A model generated the notes under the pieces. It made no database searches. It saw only the letters and a program-made list of their open reading frames with translations, and was not told where the DNA came from. A stretch of DNA of 64,000 bases from Congeria kusceri (Eukaryota > Mollusca > Bivalvia > Myida > Dreissenidae). The position numbers were made by a program, and so were the translations under genes. Below, piece by piece: positions 10,928 through 23,575 of this stretch (its first letter is position 1; each line of letters starts with the position of its first letter). The DNA lies in NCBI GenBank assembly GCA_027627225.1, contig CM051029.1, positions 20,680,356 through 20,744,355 on the forward strand, written 5' to 3'.

Positions 10928-13900
10928 TTACTCCAAACATGCTCAACTTTTTAAAAACATCAAATATCAGAACAGATATTAAAACTGACCACTCTATTGT
11001 TGATATTTCATTGGATTTTCATCATATTGATCATGGTAAAGGTCTTTGGAAGTTTAATAACTCTCTGTTGCATGATATTGATTACTTAACCTGTATAAAT
11101 AGTAAAATTGAAGAAATTAAAAAACAGTACTGTCTGCCAATATATAACGTAGAAAATATTCATACAATAAATAATAATGAATTATGTTTTACAATAAATG
11201 ATCAGCTTTACTTGGAAACTTTATTAATGGAAATAAGGGGAAAAACTATTTCTTATTCGAGTTTTAAAAATAAACAAACAAAATCAAACGAACAACGATT
11301 GTTAAATAAAATTGAATTTCTAGAACAAAACCTTAATGAATCAAACAAAGAAACACTTGCACAACTAAATGCGGAATTAAACAGCATAAGAGATGCTAAA
11401 CTTAAAGGGTATATTATCCGATTCAAAGGTCAGTGGATTGAAGAAGGCGAAAAAAATACAAAATATATTTGCTCACTTGAAAAGCAACATTACGTTAATA
11501 AGAACATACCTTTTATTCAAAAAGAAGACGGGGAGATAATATATCATCAATCTGACATTTTAAAGGAAACGTGTGATTTTTACAAAAAACTATATGAAAA
11601 AGTTGAGCCAAAAGAAAACTATATACTAAATGATTTACAAAATATTAATATAAATAAAGTAAGTTCAGCACAATCAATCGAAATTGAAGGTTTGTTAAAA
11701 TATGAAGAGATAACAAATACTCTAAAATATATGAAGAATGATAAAAGCCCAGGATCGGACGGTTTTACAACAAATTTCTTTAAAGTCTTCTGGAATAGAA
11801 TTGGTGTTTTTGTTATGAGAAATATTAATTTTGCATATGCAAATAATTCATTTTCAATAACTCAAAAACAGGGCATTATAACGTGTATACCAAATGATAA
11901 CAAACCGAGACAGTTCTTAAAAAATTGGAGACCTATTACGCTTCTTAATACCGTCTATAAACTAGCTTCTGGATCAATTGCAAACAGACTGAAACCTCTT
12001 TTACAAAATCTTATATCGAGGGATCAAACTGGTTTTGTTGCAGGTAGATACATTGGAGAAAATACCCGCCTCATATACGACATAATGAATTATACTGAAA
12101 AAAATAAAATACCGGGCTTAATAATGATGATAGACTTTGAAAAGGCCTTCGATACCTTGTCATTCGATTGCATTGAAAAAGCGTTGGACTTTTTTAATTT
12201 TGGACCAAGCTTTAAGCGTTGGGTATCGATTTTTCTAAAGGATGCTCGGACATGTGTTCAGTTAAACGGATTTTTGTCCGATAGCTTCACAGTAGGCCGC
12301 GGCTGTAGACAGGGAGACCCGATTTAACCATATATTTTTATTCTATGTGCAGAGATTTTAGCAATCAAAATTAAGAATAATAATAATATAAAAGGAATAT
12401 GTATTAACGGCATAGAATACAAAATTTCTCAGTTTGCAGACGATACTTCTTTATTGTTGGATGGTTCTGAAAATTCTTTAAATTCCGCTCTAGACACACT
12501 CCAAGATTTTGCATACTTTTCCGGATTAAATGTAAACTTCGATAAAACTAATGTAATTTGGATAGGATCTTTAAAGTACAGCACCCGAGCGATTAAAACA
12601 AAATACAAACTAACATGGGAAACAACAAGATTTAAATTGTTGGGAATCATTTTTGATGTCGATCTCAATCTGATTGTTGATTTAAACTTTTCCGACAAAT
12701 TTATTAAAACTAGTAATATTATTAACCAATGGAAAAAGAGAAAACTAACACCTATTGGTAGAATTACCATTGTTAAATCCCTTATACTACCTCTTTGTAC
12801 TCATTGTTTCTTTGCAATACCTACTCCAAAAAGAGATATTCTTGATAAATTGAATAAAATGTTATTCGACTTTGTGTGGGATGATGCGCCTTACAAAATT
12901 AAGAGTTCGACCCTTACACAAAGCTACGAAAATGGTGGATTACAAATGGTAGACATCTTTGCTTATTGTAAAAAAATTAAAGTGTCATGGATTAGAAAAT
13001 TACATACATGTTCAGAAAGCAAATGTGTTATTCTTATGAGGTCTATTATTGATATATGTAAACTCTTCAACACTGGAAAACAATATATTGCTATAATTAA
13101 GAGCGCTGTTAAAAATGATTTCTGGTATGAGGTATTTACGTGTTATGAACAATTTCTAGATGTGTTAAAAATTATTGATGTTGAACATGTTCTTAGCATG
13201 CCATTATTTTATAATGACAATTTTACCGTTGGTAATGAACCCCTGTTTTTAAAAGCACTGTACGATAGAGGCATACGATTTGTGAGAGATATTGTCATTG
13301 ATTTAACAAAATTTCAAATGGAAAGTATAACGGGGAAACCTATTAATTTCCTCCAATATGAGGGACTAGTTAAAACAATAAAATTATTTTTTCGGAAAGT
13401 AAATATACATTTTAACTTCAATGATGTTTTAAAATACGGCCCGTCTCTGTCATGCTATACAAAATATTTTATATGCCTGGACAGCAAAGATAAGACAATA
13501 TATAACTGTTTTATCCAAACTGAAATTGAACCCGTTTGTAAAAGCAAATGGACTGACTTTGTTACTACTAACGAGGAATGGAAACATATTTTCAAAATAG
13601 TTTTTGACATAACACGTGATAGTTACATACAGTGGTTTCAAACGAGAATTATTTATAATATATTGGGTACAAACTCCCTTATGTATAAAATGAAACTGGT
13701 AAATGATAATATGTGTACTTTTTGCCATGAATTCGAAGAAACGATTCGTCACCTTTTCTGGTTTTGCAAAAATGTCCAATGCTTGATCAAGAAATTAAAC
13801 GAATCTCTGTTAAATAATAGAAGTTATACGACAGAAATTGATTACAAAACATTGATGTTAGGTAAGTCAGACAAAAACAAGCAAAATCTAAACATACTTT

Positions 13901-14097
13901 GCCTCGAAGTTAAAAAATACATATTTACGTGTAAAAAAGGTAACATAATACCAAACTATACAGGTCTTATAAATAGTTTAACTTTTACCTACAAAATATA
14001 CAATTCATTTAAACTCACAGAAAAGGAAACGAGGGGTTGGTCGCTGGTAAAATTAATATGTGAACCAAATATTTTTGTGGAACATAACATTGAGTGA
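10924..14097 (+). pseudogene. LINE ORF2, reverse transcriptase and C-terminal segment
   Basis: This is the continuation of ORF2 in a shifted frame. Reverse-transcriptase blocks are readable: SPGSDGFTTNFFKVFW near 11750, NWRPITLLNTVYKL near 11923, DQTGFVAGRYIGENTR near 12024, the first catalytic Asp in MIDFEKAFDTL near 12130, GCRQGDPI at 12302-12324, and the catalytic FADD (QFADDTSLL) near 12433. Reading is broken by one in-frame TAA at 12325-12327, exactly after GDPI where the family has Ser (one base change). It then stays open to TGA 14095-14097. The C-terminus has a CX2C...H...C motif (MCTFCHEFEETIRHLFWFC) near 13710-13770, typical of this LINE group. The segment must be inactive as read, but it is otherwise remarkably complete. 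Confidence 0.92.
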
Positions 14098-14463
14098 AAA
14101 TTTCTATAGAATCGAGAAAAGGAAAAAGAAGTGATATTTCCTTAAATATGTAATTATTAATTGCCAATAGAAAAGTACCTTATATATGCTTTTTGCTCAT
14201 ATTTTTTTTGCCTGTTTGCGTTTCTTGTACATTTAAAAATGTAACGGTCTGTATGATACTTCATTTTGCTAACTTTGCTTTATGCATGTATGCATGTTTA
14301 ATCATATTTTACCTTTCAATCATTTGTTAAAAAAAGTTTTTTACTTAGTTACTAATGCTATTTGCATGTATTGCATGTACAATTCAATATACTGTATTTT
14401 GTGTGTAAAGGTGTATGCATATATGCGATTGTACACTTAAAATGCAAATAAACAGAAGTTACA
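14098..14463 (+). other. LINE 3' untranslated region
   Basis: A T-rich stretch between the ORF2 stop and the poly-A tail with several gcatgtatgcatg-like words. It ends with aaatgcaaataaacag, which holds an AATAAA signal (aaataaac, 14444-14451) about 15 bases before the tail. Confidence 0.75.
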
Positions 14464-14464
14464 A

Positions 14465-14493
<29 letters not shown>
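14464..14493 (+). repeat. Poly-A tail of the LINE
   Basis: An almost pure A run that merges into the A residues of the right target duplication, so the exact end is uncertain by a few bases. Confidence 0.95.
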
Positions 14494-14499
<6 letters not shown>

Positions 14500-14502
14500 T
14501 AT
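14494..14502 (+). repeat. Right target-site duplication of the LINE
   Basis: A second copy of aaagtatat. After it the sequence continues as the unoccupied site does in block B (attaatcatcaatttc). Confidence 0.85.
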
Positions 14503-17500
14503 TAATCATCAATTTCTTTCCATTGTGCACCATGCTTCTATGATTTTATTGCTGCAGTTCTAACCAATACGAGTCATAATTTGCAGATGCAGGGAGGCAG
14601 TGCGAGGCAGAACTACAGACATTGTGAAATCCAAACAAAATTTGGTATGTTCATATGTGTTGTAATGTGTATGTGTGTGAGAGGAAAAGTGTAGCTTTTA
14701 TATGTATATAGCTGCTGTGATGTTTTAGTGTTTTATAAAAGATTGTTGTATGTATATCTGTTAAAATATTAGCATATGTATAAAGAGTTATTTAAGTTTG
14801 CCACTAGACAAATTCTCTGATTATTATATATGCAAAGACGATTAAGTCTTTCAGGTATTTTAATGTGATTACCATATGATTTTCTATATTTCTGTTATTG
14901 TGTATTTTCAGGGCTTGATCCGTAGTGGTTATGATCCTTAGGCTTGAACCGTTGAGTCATCATATTTGATTTTATTATTATCGGATTTGGATCTAGACTG
15001 TAACTGTAATCTATTATAATGTGTATGGATTTATTATTTTATGAAAATAAAGAATATTAAGAAGTGAAATGAAGTTGTGCAATTACTACTGATGTAAAGA
15101 AATATATACATGAACAGAACCCAATATCAGAGAACACTCTATTACACACACAAATTATTGATGACATTGAGGTATGTTGCAACAGGCCCAATTCAGCTGA
15201 ATGATTGTAACGCTCTAGCCTGCTGTATCTAGTGCAATCGCAGAGGTTTAATTCTCAGTTTAGTGCGCATGATAACGTAACTCTTTACATCAAGTTTATA
15301 CTGTCTGAACAAGAATTGACCACACAAGCTCAATAGTTTTATGGAAAAGCTCAATTCAACGAATTAGTGATAGTATTGATGTAAACAAAATGTGAATCAA
15401 AGCTTCAGAATGGAAATAAGGAGGTTATGTTAATCACAATGGGTACTAAAGCTTCAATGTCAAGCTTGCATTTGATTATAATACTGCAACAACGTGTGTT
15501 AAAGGCTGTATGTCGTCAAAGTACTCTAGTAAAGGAAATTCGTGAACAACTCTTGTTTCATACAGTGCCAAAACAACTAAATATAGATTTTTATATGATA
15601 TAAAATAATCATTCCAAAGGCAACTTTCTAGCTCTTAGATATAGTCCCTTAAGAGTCAGTATGTGCTATCAGTCTTCTTTGCATCTATGCTGATAGCACC
15701 TTCTGGTTTTCAATGGACGATATATAAAGTCGTATGAATCAAATCATATAAAGAAATAAGTGTTTTTGTATTTCTTTTTTAAATGCTACTTCATGTTAAA
15801 AACTTATTAAGTCTTCTTTAAATTAGTTCTAAGAATAACCAGATATGCCAACACATAATTTTGCTCTTTAAAATTGTTTTCTATACAAGCTATTCTCTGA
15901 ATAAACAAAGCATGACAACTGAAAATATTTAAACAAATAATGGGAAAAAAGCTAAACTAACAAACAGAATCTTTTCAAAATTATATTTTATATTTCAGAT
16001 ATTTTGTATTTTATTGTTTCCAAACATAATGTCAAATTTTTCTTGAATTACTGATACAATGATATCAACATGTTTTACTGTAAGTTAATTAATGTTAGCA
16101 TGTACTTCGTTTGAATATGTTTGACAACTATTTCAATATTAAGATATCGTTGTAAATAATATCAAGTGCATGCATAAATACTTCGATATATCATGCTCTA
16201 ACAACAAACAATATTTTGATGGTCACATAGGCAAACAAGAGCCAAAGTTTAACGAGGTATTGGTCAGTTAAAAGGAAGCTGTGGTACCCTTTACAGCGGA
16301 ATACGGTTGAAACCACAAAGGGTATGTTTGTTAAATTGTGTAAACAGGTTTTGAAATGGTTCTTTTATGCACTTAAGAACATATATTTATTGGCAGAAGA
16401 AGAAAAATTGTATTATGATTAGCATAAAGCATAAACTCTATACCAACATAATAAACACATTTATATATAAATGTTTTTTTTTTTTCAACAATCGATATTA
16501 TAATTTATATTATCAATAAATCTGATTATGGGATATACAGTATAATTGTAAATGGAATATGTTAAACTGAATATATACAGTTATTTCTAATAAAAACATC
16601 ATATGTTCAATTTAAATCATTTAATCAACTTAGTATAATAATGGATTAAAACTCTACATAGTGTTTTATTTACATGCAAATTATGTAAAGTAAACATACC
16701 ATACTTAATTTCAGAGTTTTTGTTCATGCGAAGTGTGGAATAAGATATGCAGATTTCATCGAATTCCACTACTAGCCACTATGAAAAGCAGACGAGGTTA
16801 TCAACATGAATGGACATTATCACACAATTTGATTCAAGATGCACCTCAAATAGGTCTAAGATACAGAGTTCTTCTCATCAATAATATATCCTTCTGATTG
16901 TTAATAAAGATGCTAAATTTAACTTCCCAATATGTGTGTGTACAATCAGACAACTACTTAATTACTATAGCGTGTTTATAGCATATATGTTCCTATTTCA
17001 TGTTCCTGTTTCATTTAAGCATGAAATACACCTGATTTTCTTTTATATTTCTCTGTCAATGTGTTTATGTTTGTTATTAGATTTTCACATTTTAATACAT
17101 TAAGCAAATTTAAAGTGATGTATGAAACCAAACACTGGAGCAGTACAGGTGGTTAGAGATTTTGCATTTTGAGAAGTAAGGTTATAAACGCAATGAATTG
17201 CGTTTGCTAATTCATGTAATCGTTTTGTTCAGCAAAACCATTTTATAATTGTTATTCCTACCCCAATTGCTTTATGACCCACTTTATCTGCAGTAAGCTG
17301 TTCAATCTTCACTGTGTTACCCTGTTGTGGAATGTATGTGTACAGCGGACAGTCTGGATTGTTACATTTCTGAATACAGCAGCAATGTACATACATGTAC
17401 TCGTAAGCAGAACTATGATATAGTGCATTACAGGTTTGTTACATTAACATAAACCTATCAAACTTGGTAATAACTGTATATATATTCCATCGTTATTACC

Positions 17501-17766
17501 ATGCATATTGGTTTTATGTTATTTTACATTATTTTTCAGTAATGTATCACTTGTGACTGTTGTTTATTTTACCTACTGATTAAGCCTACATCTACAATGC
17601 AATTCCACATTTTAAATATTTGTGAACACGGGGCCTTCTATACATGTCAAATGTAAACTACACAATCTGTTCCTAGCTTATTTTAGATTAAGACGGCATA
17701 GATAGAAATATGTGTTGTACCATTTTAGGACAATGTTAGCGTTTATCTTGGATATTCTGCTTTGCT
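14503..17766. other. Non-coding DNA present in all three blocks
   Basis: This segment matches B 46519-50090 closely and C 37615-40990 more loosely. No reading frame is shared by the copies. It contains one hairpin, annotated separately. It seems to be intergenic DNA between neighbouring family members. Confidence 0.6.
15637..15725 (+). other. Hairpin of ~90 nt (copy A)
   Basis: The left arm (tagatatagtccctt..tgctatcag) pairs with the right arm (ctgatagcaccttctgg..ggacgatata) around a 17-nt loop. The 9-bp top stem is perfect, and the lower stem has scattered mismatches. Counterparts lie at 47652-47748 and 38635-38723. The shape resembles a microRNA precursor or a short foldback element, and which one is not decided by sequence alone. 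Confidence 0.6.
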
Positions 17767-17769
17767 TTA

Positions 17770-19886
17770 TAATAACTTTAATTATTATGCAAACATATAT
17801 GTATAATACATCAGAGCAGCTCGCACTTTTAGTATACAGCAACTGTAATATTTTCATGAATATATCCACATCATACGAACTTTACAGATCCGTTTTGAAA
17901 CTATGGCTACGCATATGCGGCGCAGTCCGAAAGTATACGCTAATTATAAAGCATGAGCTGCGGTTAATGCCTTTAATATAATACCGATTGGCGTACTTTT
18001 CCGCGTAAACATGACGCTACGTATTGATGACGTGATGTGCAATTTTGACGTCATTTGAACGTTCTGATCGTGAATAAACAACATTTAATCATTGCGGGTA
18101 TCGTTGCTGACATCACTAAAATGTCGTCATTGGAGCGTTTGGAAACTCGCGCCGTAATTAAATTTTGTCATGATCTGGGTAAAACGCCTACGGATACATT
18201 CAAACTAATTAAGAAAACACCACGTCAAACAATTGTGAGTCGTGCATTAGTGTTTAAATGGTACAAACGGTTTGAGGATGGTCAGGATTCGCTTACAAAA
18301 AATAATGGACGGGGAAGATAAAGGATTCGACCGTGACGTCAATACGGGTCGCTCTCGATGAAGACAGGCGCCTCACTGTGCGGACATTGTCAGAGATGTT
18401 TGAAATAAGCGTTGGTGCTGTACACAATGTTTTAACAGTTCAGCTGAAGATGTCTAAGGTATCATTTATGCGTATTTACAACATGTCACGCTAAAATAAT
18501 CATAATGAGTATTTTTTATTGACACAAACACTATTCCTAACGAAACTTTAAGGTTTTGCAAAACGGGGAATCGGTGCATCATTTATTTTTTAAAATTAAT
18601 TGTTATAATTAATAAAATAAAGATAATAACGAGTTTTATTATTATTATTATTATTGTTAACGTTAACGTTATCAAATGTTTTAGGTGCACGCACGGTGGA
18701 TTCCCCGTCTTCTAAAAGATGTTGAAAAGGAGCGCAGAGTGAGAGAGTCGCGATAATTCCTCAGACGCTACAATAGAGAAAGGGATGCGTTCCTATATAG
18801 AATCATTACAACAGACGAGACCTGGTTGTGGTTTTACGACCCTGAGACGACGAGTCAGTCAGCTGTGTGGAAGCGCCCAGGTTCGCCACCACCCGAGAAA
18901 GCACGTGTTAGCAAGTCCTGCGCACAACACATGTTCATGATGTTCTGCGACAGGAAGGGAATGATTCTGCAGCACGCAGTCCCCAGGAATGCTGAATAGT
19001 ATTCAAAGGTAAATTAATAGTTTAATGTTTTTCATCCACCAAATATTAAAGCATATAAACAGTTCTCAAAACCGCAAGAAATGTGCGTTTCACCAAAACG
19101 TATCAGATTTAATTATGGGAGACATATTAACAGTGTAAATGATTTTGATTGTTTATAATTGAAGTCGAATTATCATTTGGGTAAGCTTTATGGCTTCAAA
19201 TAAAGACATCTCAATCCTATTCTGTTATCATACATCGTATCTTTCGACCAATATTGTATTACATCAGGTCCTGCGCCGTGACTTGTTGAACGCCCTTCGC
19301 AAGAAACGAGCTGACGTGCCACTTGAACAGTTTCTGTTGCATCAGGACAACGCTTCCCCGCACACGGCAGAAACAACAGCAATCGAAATTGGTGTTATTG
19401 GCTTTGGCAGACTTTCCCACCCCCCATACTCTCCGGACTCAGCTCCGTTTGACTTCGGGATTTTCATTGCTATCAAGTCTCAACTAAAAGGTCAGAAGTT
19501 TAAAAGTTTACATGAACTCAAAACTGCCACTGCAAGAATAACATCCCAGTTTGATGAGATGTGGTAATTGAAATATACTTGACCAGTGGATAAACCGTCA
19601 TCGGCGATGTATACAGCACAACGGAGAGTATTTCGAGAAAAAATAACGCTGCTACCGACATCATGACGTCTTTCTACGTCGACGCTAAACATTCTACGTG
19701 CGCCGGGACGCTGATACTGACTGTACACCATTGAACATTATTTGTACACGATTAATCACAACTGAATGAGATTTGGGAATATTATTAATGAATGATCGTT
19801 TATTGTTGTGGTATATTTTTTATCGCTATTCGATAAATTTACACAATGCTGTACACATAATCTACGTTATTTTTGAACAACCCTTG
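17770..19886 (+). mobile_element. Mariner element, copy A (left end deleted)
   Basis: Same element as at 50249-52402. The right end ...ttatttttgaacaacccttg is followed by the TA at 19887-19888. The left terminal repeat and about 150 bp of flank are missing: tgctttataa joins directly to taactttaattattatg, so about 190 bp were lost relative to block B (50091-50286). It cannot move because one end is gone. Confidence 0.9.
18121..19567 (+). pseudogene. Mariner transposase, copy A, degenerate
   Basis: The coding parts are 18121-18458, 18685-19008 and 19268-19567, separated by GT...AG gaps. The N-terminal helix-turn-helix (VIKFCHDLGKTPTDTFKLI, ALVFKWYKRFEDG) is followed by a frameshift shared with copy B near 18320. 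The catalytic core shows TTDETWLWFYDPET, HQDNASPHTA and HPPYSPDSAPFDF. The second and third Asp are 34 residues apart, which is the DD34D signature of mariner. Copy A alone has two more stops, one after RESR (cgataa) and one in NAE-stop-YSK. Inactive. Confidence 0.9.
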
Positions 19887-19888
19887 TA

Positions 19889-22800
19889 CGCATTAATTTA
19901 TGTTTTTCGTATATAAGACTAATGGATATGACAGTTTTAAACATCACTTTATTACGCGTATATAATGCTGTACAGTTTACTTACTACTGGTTAAGCTGTG
20001 TCGCAAAAACGTTTCATGAGACAACTTCCCAACACATCGACGCTCCCCCATTGTGTTCGTCTATAACAAATAATTGTTTGCACTAAAAGATGCCGATAGT
20101 TTTCGGTTTGGCTCCATTGTTTACACCAGATATCGTTTTCGACATGATGCACACCTTTCCAAACATTTCCGGGGTAATTAAGATTTAACTTTCGTTAAAC
20201 TGATATTTTAACATTTACATAGTTGTTTAAAACTTAATATTTACATTGCATAGGCATATTAATATAGAAGGGGTATGCATTCATAATCGTATGAACGCAA
20301 TTTCGAATCAACGGCGTAGTAATATCTGTCAGTACTATTTTATGCAAATTATATTTTGACAATAATATTAACATGAACTAAAATGTCTTATACTGTTAAA
20401 TGTTACACTTTGTTTGCATTTATTGTTAATGTTTGATTAAATGTTGTTGTTGTTTTAATTAATATACATGAACATTTCGTTCCAGTTCTACTTCTACAAT
20501 AATCGATTTGATTTTTTTTTTAACTTATGCTGGATATGATTATATCATGCAAGGTCTACACGTGTTATTATTAAACAAAGCCATTTCACAAATTATGTAA
20601 TATGTACATGTTATGGTATTTAAGGTAAACATTACTTTTCTTCGAAGCGACCAAGGAAAATGTTCATAACGTAACATCGGTTTACGAACGTAGCTCTAAA
20701 ATGGATTTGATTTCACATTGATGTGTCTCTTTGTTAGATGCATATAGATCGTCTAATTTATTGCGCATTATGTCACGGTTAAAAATGGTGAATTGTTTAA
20801 TATGTACAATGAGAAAAAAAAGCATTTTGAGATTTATATAAAACAGTTATCCTTTACTTTATATTACAATGTTCTTCTAACTTTATCCTTAAGACAACTT
20901 ATGCCCAGGCAAAGCAAAGAGCTTAGATACGCCCGTGTCCACGGATGCTGTTGATCAATGACCTACCTTGAACGTCATCACATGAATAGTGATGTAATTT
21001 GTGGATTGTTTTGCATTTTTCTCGCCGAATGAAAATTTGGATACTTTGGTGTGGATTTAAAGCATTTGAGAGCATGAAGTCTCTATCTGTTGTGTTAATA
21101 ATTAAACAGGATTATCGATAATTTGTTAAACTCTCAGCCTAGGAATTGTGTGAAGTCTTTATGATGTGGATTTACTGTAGTCTTGCTAACAAGCACCTCT
21201 TATTGTATACTTAACTTTCTAAAGCATTAATAATGTTTGGTGCTTGTTGGCTATACGGGCCGAAATAGCAGTTCTTCTTGATGTCACAGTAATTTTTGCG
21301 TCTGTTTAAGTTACTTTTCTAGATCTGTAGCGATGTGATTTATGCAAGAAAAATACAAATATTATGACAAATAATGTTTACATGAAATTTTATTTGTCGA
21401 ATGAAATTGAACGTAAAATAAGGAGAAATGACATTTTTGTAGGGAACTATTATATTAATCGTAGTTTGCATTTTATTTATCGTAGTTCGGTTACAAGGGG
21501 TGGTCTTCGCTGTTCCGAAAAGAAAACTGCTGTGCGTGATATTTCTCTTAGAATGGCAATAAAATGCATGTTAAACAAAACAATATAAAGGAATGCTATA
21601 AAATCATCCCCAAAATAATGTAAATATAAGGACTGAATATAATTTTGGTTGCGCTCATGTGATTATGAACGCAATGGTCAAACTTGCAAATCCATGATGC
21701 TCGCATGAACGCAACCAATATTAAATCCTTAAATATTCTTCCTAAATACAGTTCCTGGTGCATGTATCTTTAACGTTATTAAAACATATAAAAAAGATTG
21801 TTGTTAGGACTTACTGTAATTATTACAATTCGGTCTGAAAATAAAATAGAAATCATTTGTAGCATTGTCAATACAGTAATATGAAAAATAAGTTATACTC
21901 AACATGATGCCATTGAAATATAAAATGTCGACCTTATACCAGTAGCAAATGTATATTAAACATTATGATCAAGGTAAAGCATATATATACATGTAATGTA
22001 CAATGTGTATAATATTCAAACCATGCAAAGAAAATTATCGCAAGCAATACAGAGTACAACCATACGTATTAGACCATTAACAAAAAGCATCACATGTGCA
22101 AGTACAAATTTGTGGATATGACTTAAGAGTTCTGCTCACACTCTGTATGTACTGTTTGTGTACTAGCTGGAACAAAGGTTTGTGCGAGAATTAAAAGATT
22201 TCCGCATGCAAGTTGTAGAAGAGATAAACGCGTAACCTCATTGTATAAATGTAAATAATATGGTTACATTCAATAATTACACTATTTGTAAAAGTCCTGG
22301 GATATGTAACATAAAATGATTTCGAATCATCGTTGTTGTTGATTTCTTATTAGTAATTTTGGTAACAATGAAGACCTGACGATGAAGGTACACTAATTTA
22401 AAATATACATGTATTATAGTTTGAAATGTTAGGCTACAAAATATCCTAAATCTATTAAAACAAGTTGCATTTTGTGACAATTTACATATATAACGTTTTA
22501 AACTAATGGTTAACTATCAGTCGTTCCTATGTTCTGTCCGAACAGAGCGAAAAGTAAACTATCTGTCTACGAGCACATTTTATCGATACATCCCGGTACA
22601 AACTGTATCAGCCACTGAATTTCTTCTTTTTTGTAAGTTAAATATAAAAGTAGGTCTTGCGTTGCTGCACCATTTATAAAATAAATTAAATTATGTTGCG
22701 CGTAACATTTAACAGGCATAAGTTTACAAGTCGATACGTCATCTAACAGTAAATAAGCTACGGTCTATAAGCGTGGATGCCATAAGTTACATTAAGTTAA

Positions 22801-23366
22801 GGATGACATTTGTTATTAATTATGATAACTGGATATCTGCCATATTAGATTTGGATATGCTTTTCAAGAAAAAAAACTACAAAAACAAAAACATCTTCTA
22901 AATGATGTTAGTTGTTAAAAAATACCATCAACATAACATTATCTCAACAACAATAATAATTTACATTTAATACTTGAATATATATGCATGAATAACATTT
23001 GTCACATGCACTTGCATATATTTGAAGACGTATACAATATTCATGATTAGCTGCTATATCTCTGAATGGTGGACTTATGAAATTCCTGGATTTTAAAATT
23101 TATTACTTTGCATATGTTAATTTATGAACTTTTGAGACTCATTCATAGCCAATGTTTAGTGTTGAAGTAGCAATACTAGTCGGTCGACATCAATAGCAAA
23201 ATACGAAATACAAATAAATTCTGGCACATATGCGAACAAATTGTATTTCTCTTCTTTTTTTTTTCAATTTTCGCTAACATCTGCTTTTTCATCAGTATAC
23301 TTCAATGGTTAATATATCAGAATTCCATATAAGCAATCATTGTTAACCAACTCCTGACACTTTTAC
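19889..23366. other. Non-coding DNA downstream of pseudogene A
   Basis: This segment matches 52405-55920. Parts (19890-20150 and 22560-22830) also match block C at 42787-43290. It holds one small inverted-repeat element (21628-21730). A 74-residue frame at 21364-21588 is open in both copies but shows no constraint. The 3' untranslated region of the minus-strand gene must begin just left of 23367, but no clear polyadenylation signal was pinned down. Confidence 0.55.
21628..21730 (+). mobile_element. Small inverted-repeat element (MITE-like), copy A
   Basis: About 103 bp with ends that pair: aaggactgaat..attttggttgcgctcatg at the left and catgaacgcaaccaatattaaatcctt at the right. The arms are about 30 bp with a few mismatches. 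The same element is at 54195-54297. Block C lacks the whole surrounding segment, so it is not a clean empty site. Confidence 0.65.
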
Positions 23367-23575
23367 TCAAACTGCAGGTAGTATGCAAGTATGCGACAAT
23401 TTCAAATTAACATATGCATTTTTTTCTTTCACCAAGCCAGAATATGTGTCCGAAACGTTATTGTAGATTGTATTGTTCATCGCGTGAGCTTCTTGTGTGT
23501 TGCCTTGTGACAGAACAAAATATTCATAAAACGAAGTTTCAGCGAAAGTTTCGTACTGATTGCCAGGTTGGGATT
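23367..23575 (-). CDS. Cytoplasmic-tail exon, copy A
   Basis: This is the last coding exon. Acceptor TTATTTTCAG lies before AATCCCAACC. Joined in phase 1 to the TM exon it gives a split CAA (Gln) and reads to TGA at 23367-23369. The tail is polar and holds several tyrosines in short signalling-type contexts: QYETF, YEYF, TIYNNV, TYSGL and AYVNL. YVNL and YNNV have Asn at +2, the known preference of Grb2-type SH2 domains. YNNV, YSGL and YVNL are YxxL/V motifs, although the strict ITIM residue at -2 is missing. A deletion after KLSHT relative to copy B removed B's stop and added a few residues (CILPAV). Confidence 0.75.

Larger units (their letters stand above)
8472..14493 (+). mobile_element. 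Full insertion of a Tx1/L1-like non-LTR retrotransposon
   Basis: A 6.0-kb insertion defined by comparison with block B, where the flanks ...tatagaaagtatat and attaatcatcaatttc are contiguous. It has a 9-bp target duplication, a leader of about 1.8 kb with a CA microsatellite, one long ORF2-type reading region (endonuclease, reverse transcriptase, C-terminal cysteine motif) and a poly-A tail of about 30 bases. These are the hallmarks of target-primed reverse transcription. The endonuclease start SLNCRGL, with LQDTHW, IYGP and CGDFNL, and the C-terminal CTFC...HLFWFC motif fit the Tx1/L1 group common in molluscs. No recognisable ORF1 is present. Two coding lesions make this copy non-autonomous as read. 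The long A-tail and short exact target duplication point to a fairly recent insertion. Confidence 0.92.

Noticed and set aside
21364..21588. 74-residue frame also open in block B (53931-54155)
   Set aside because: All seven amino-acid differences come from single base changes with few or no silent ones, so there is no sign of protein constraint. It is carried by the duplication.
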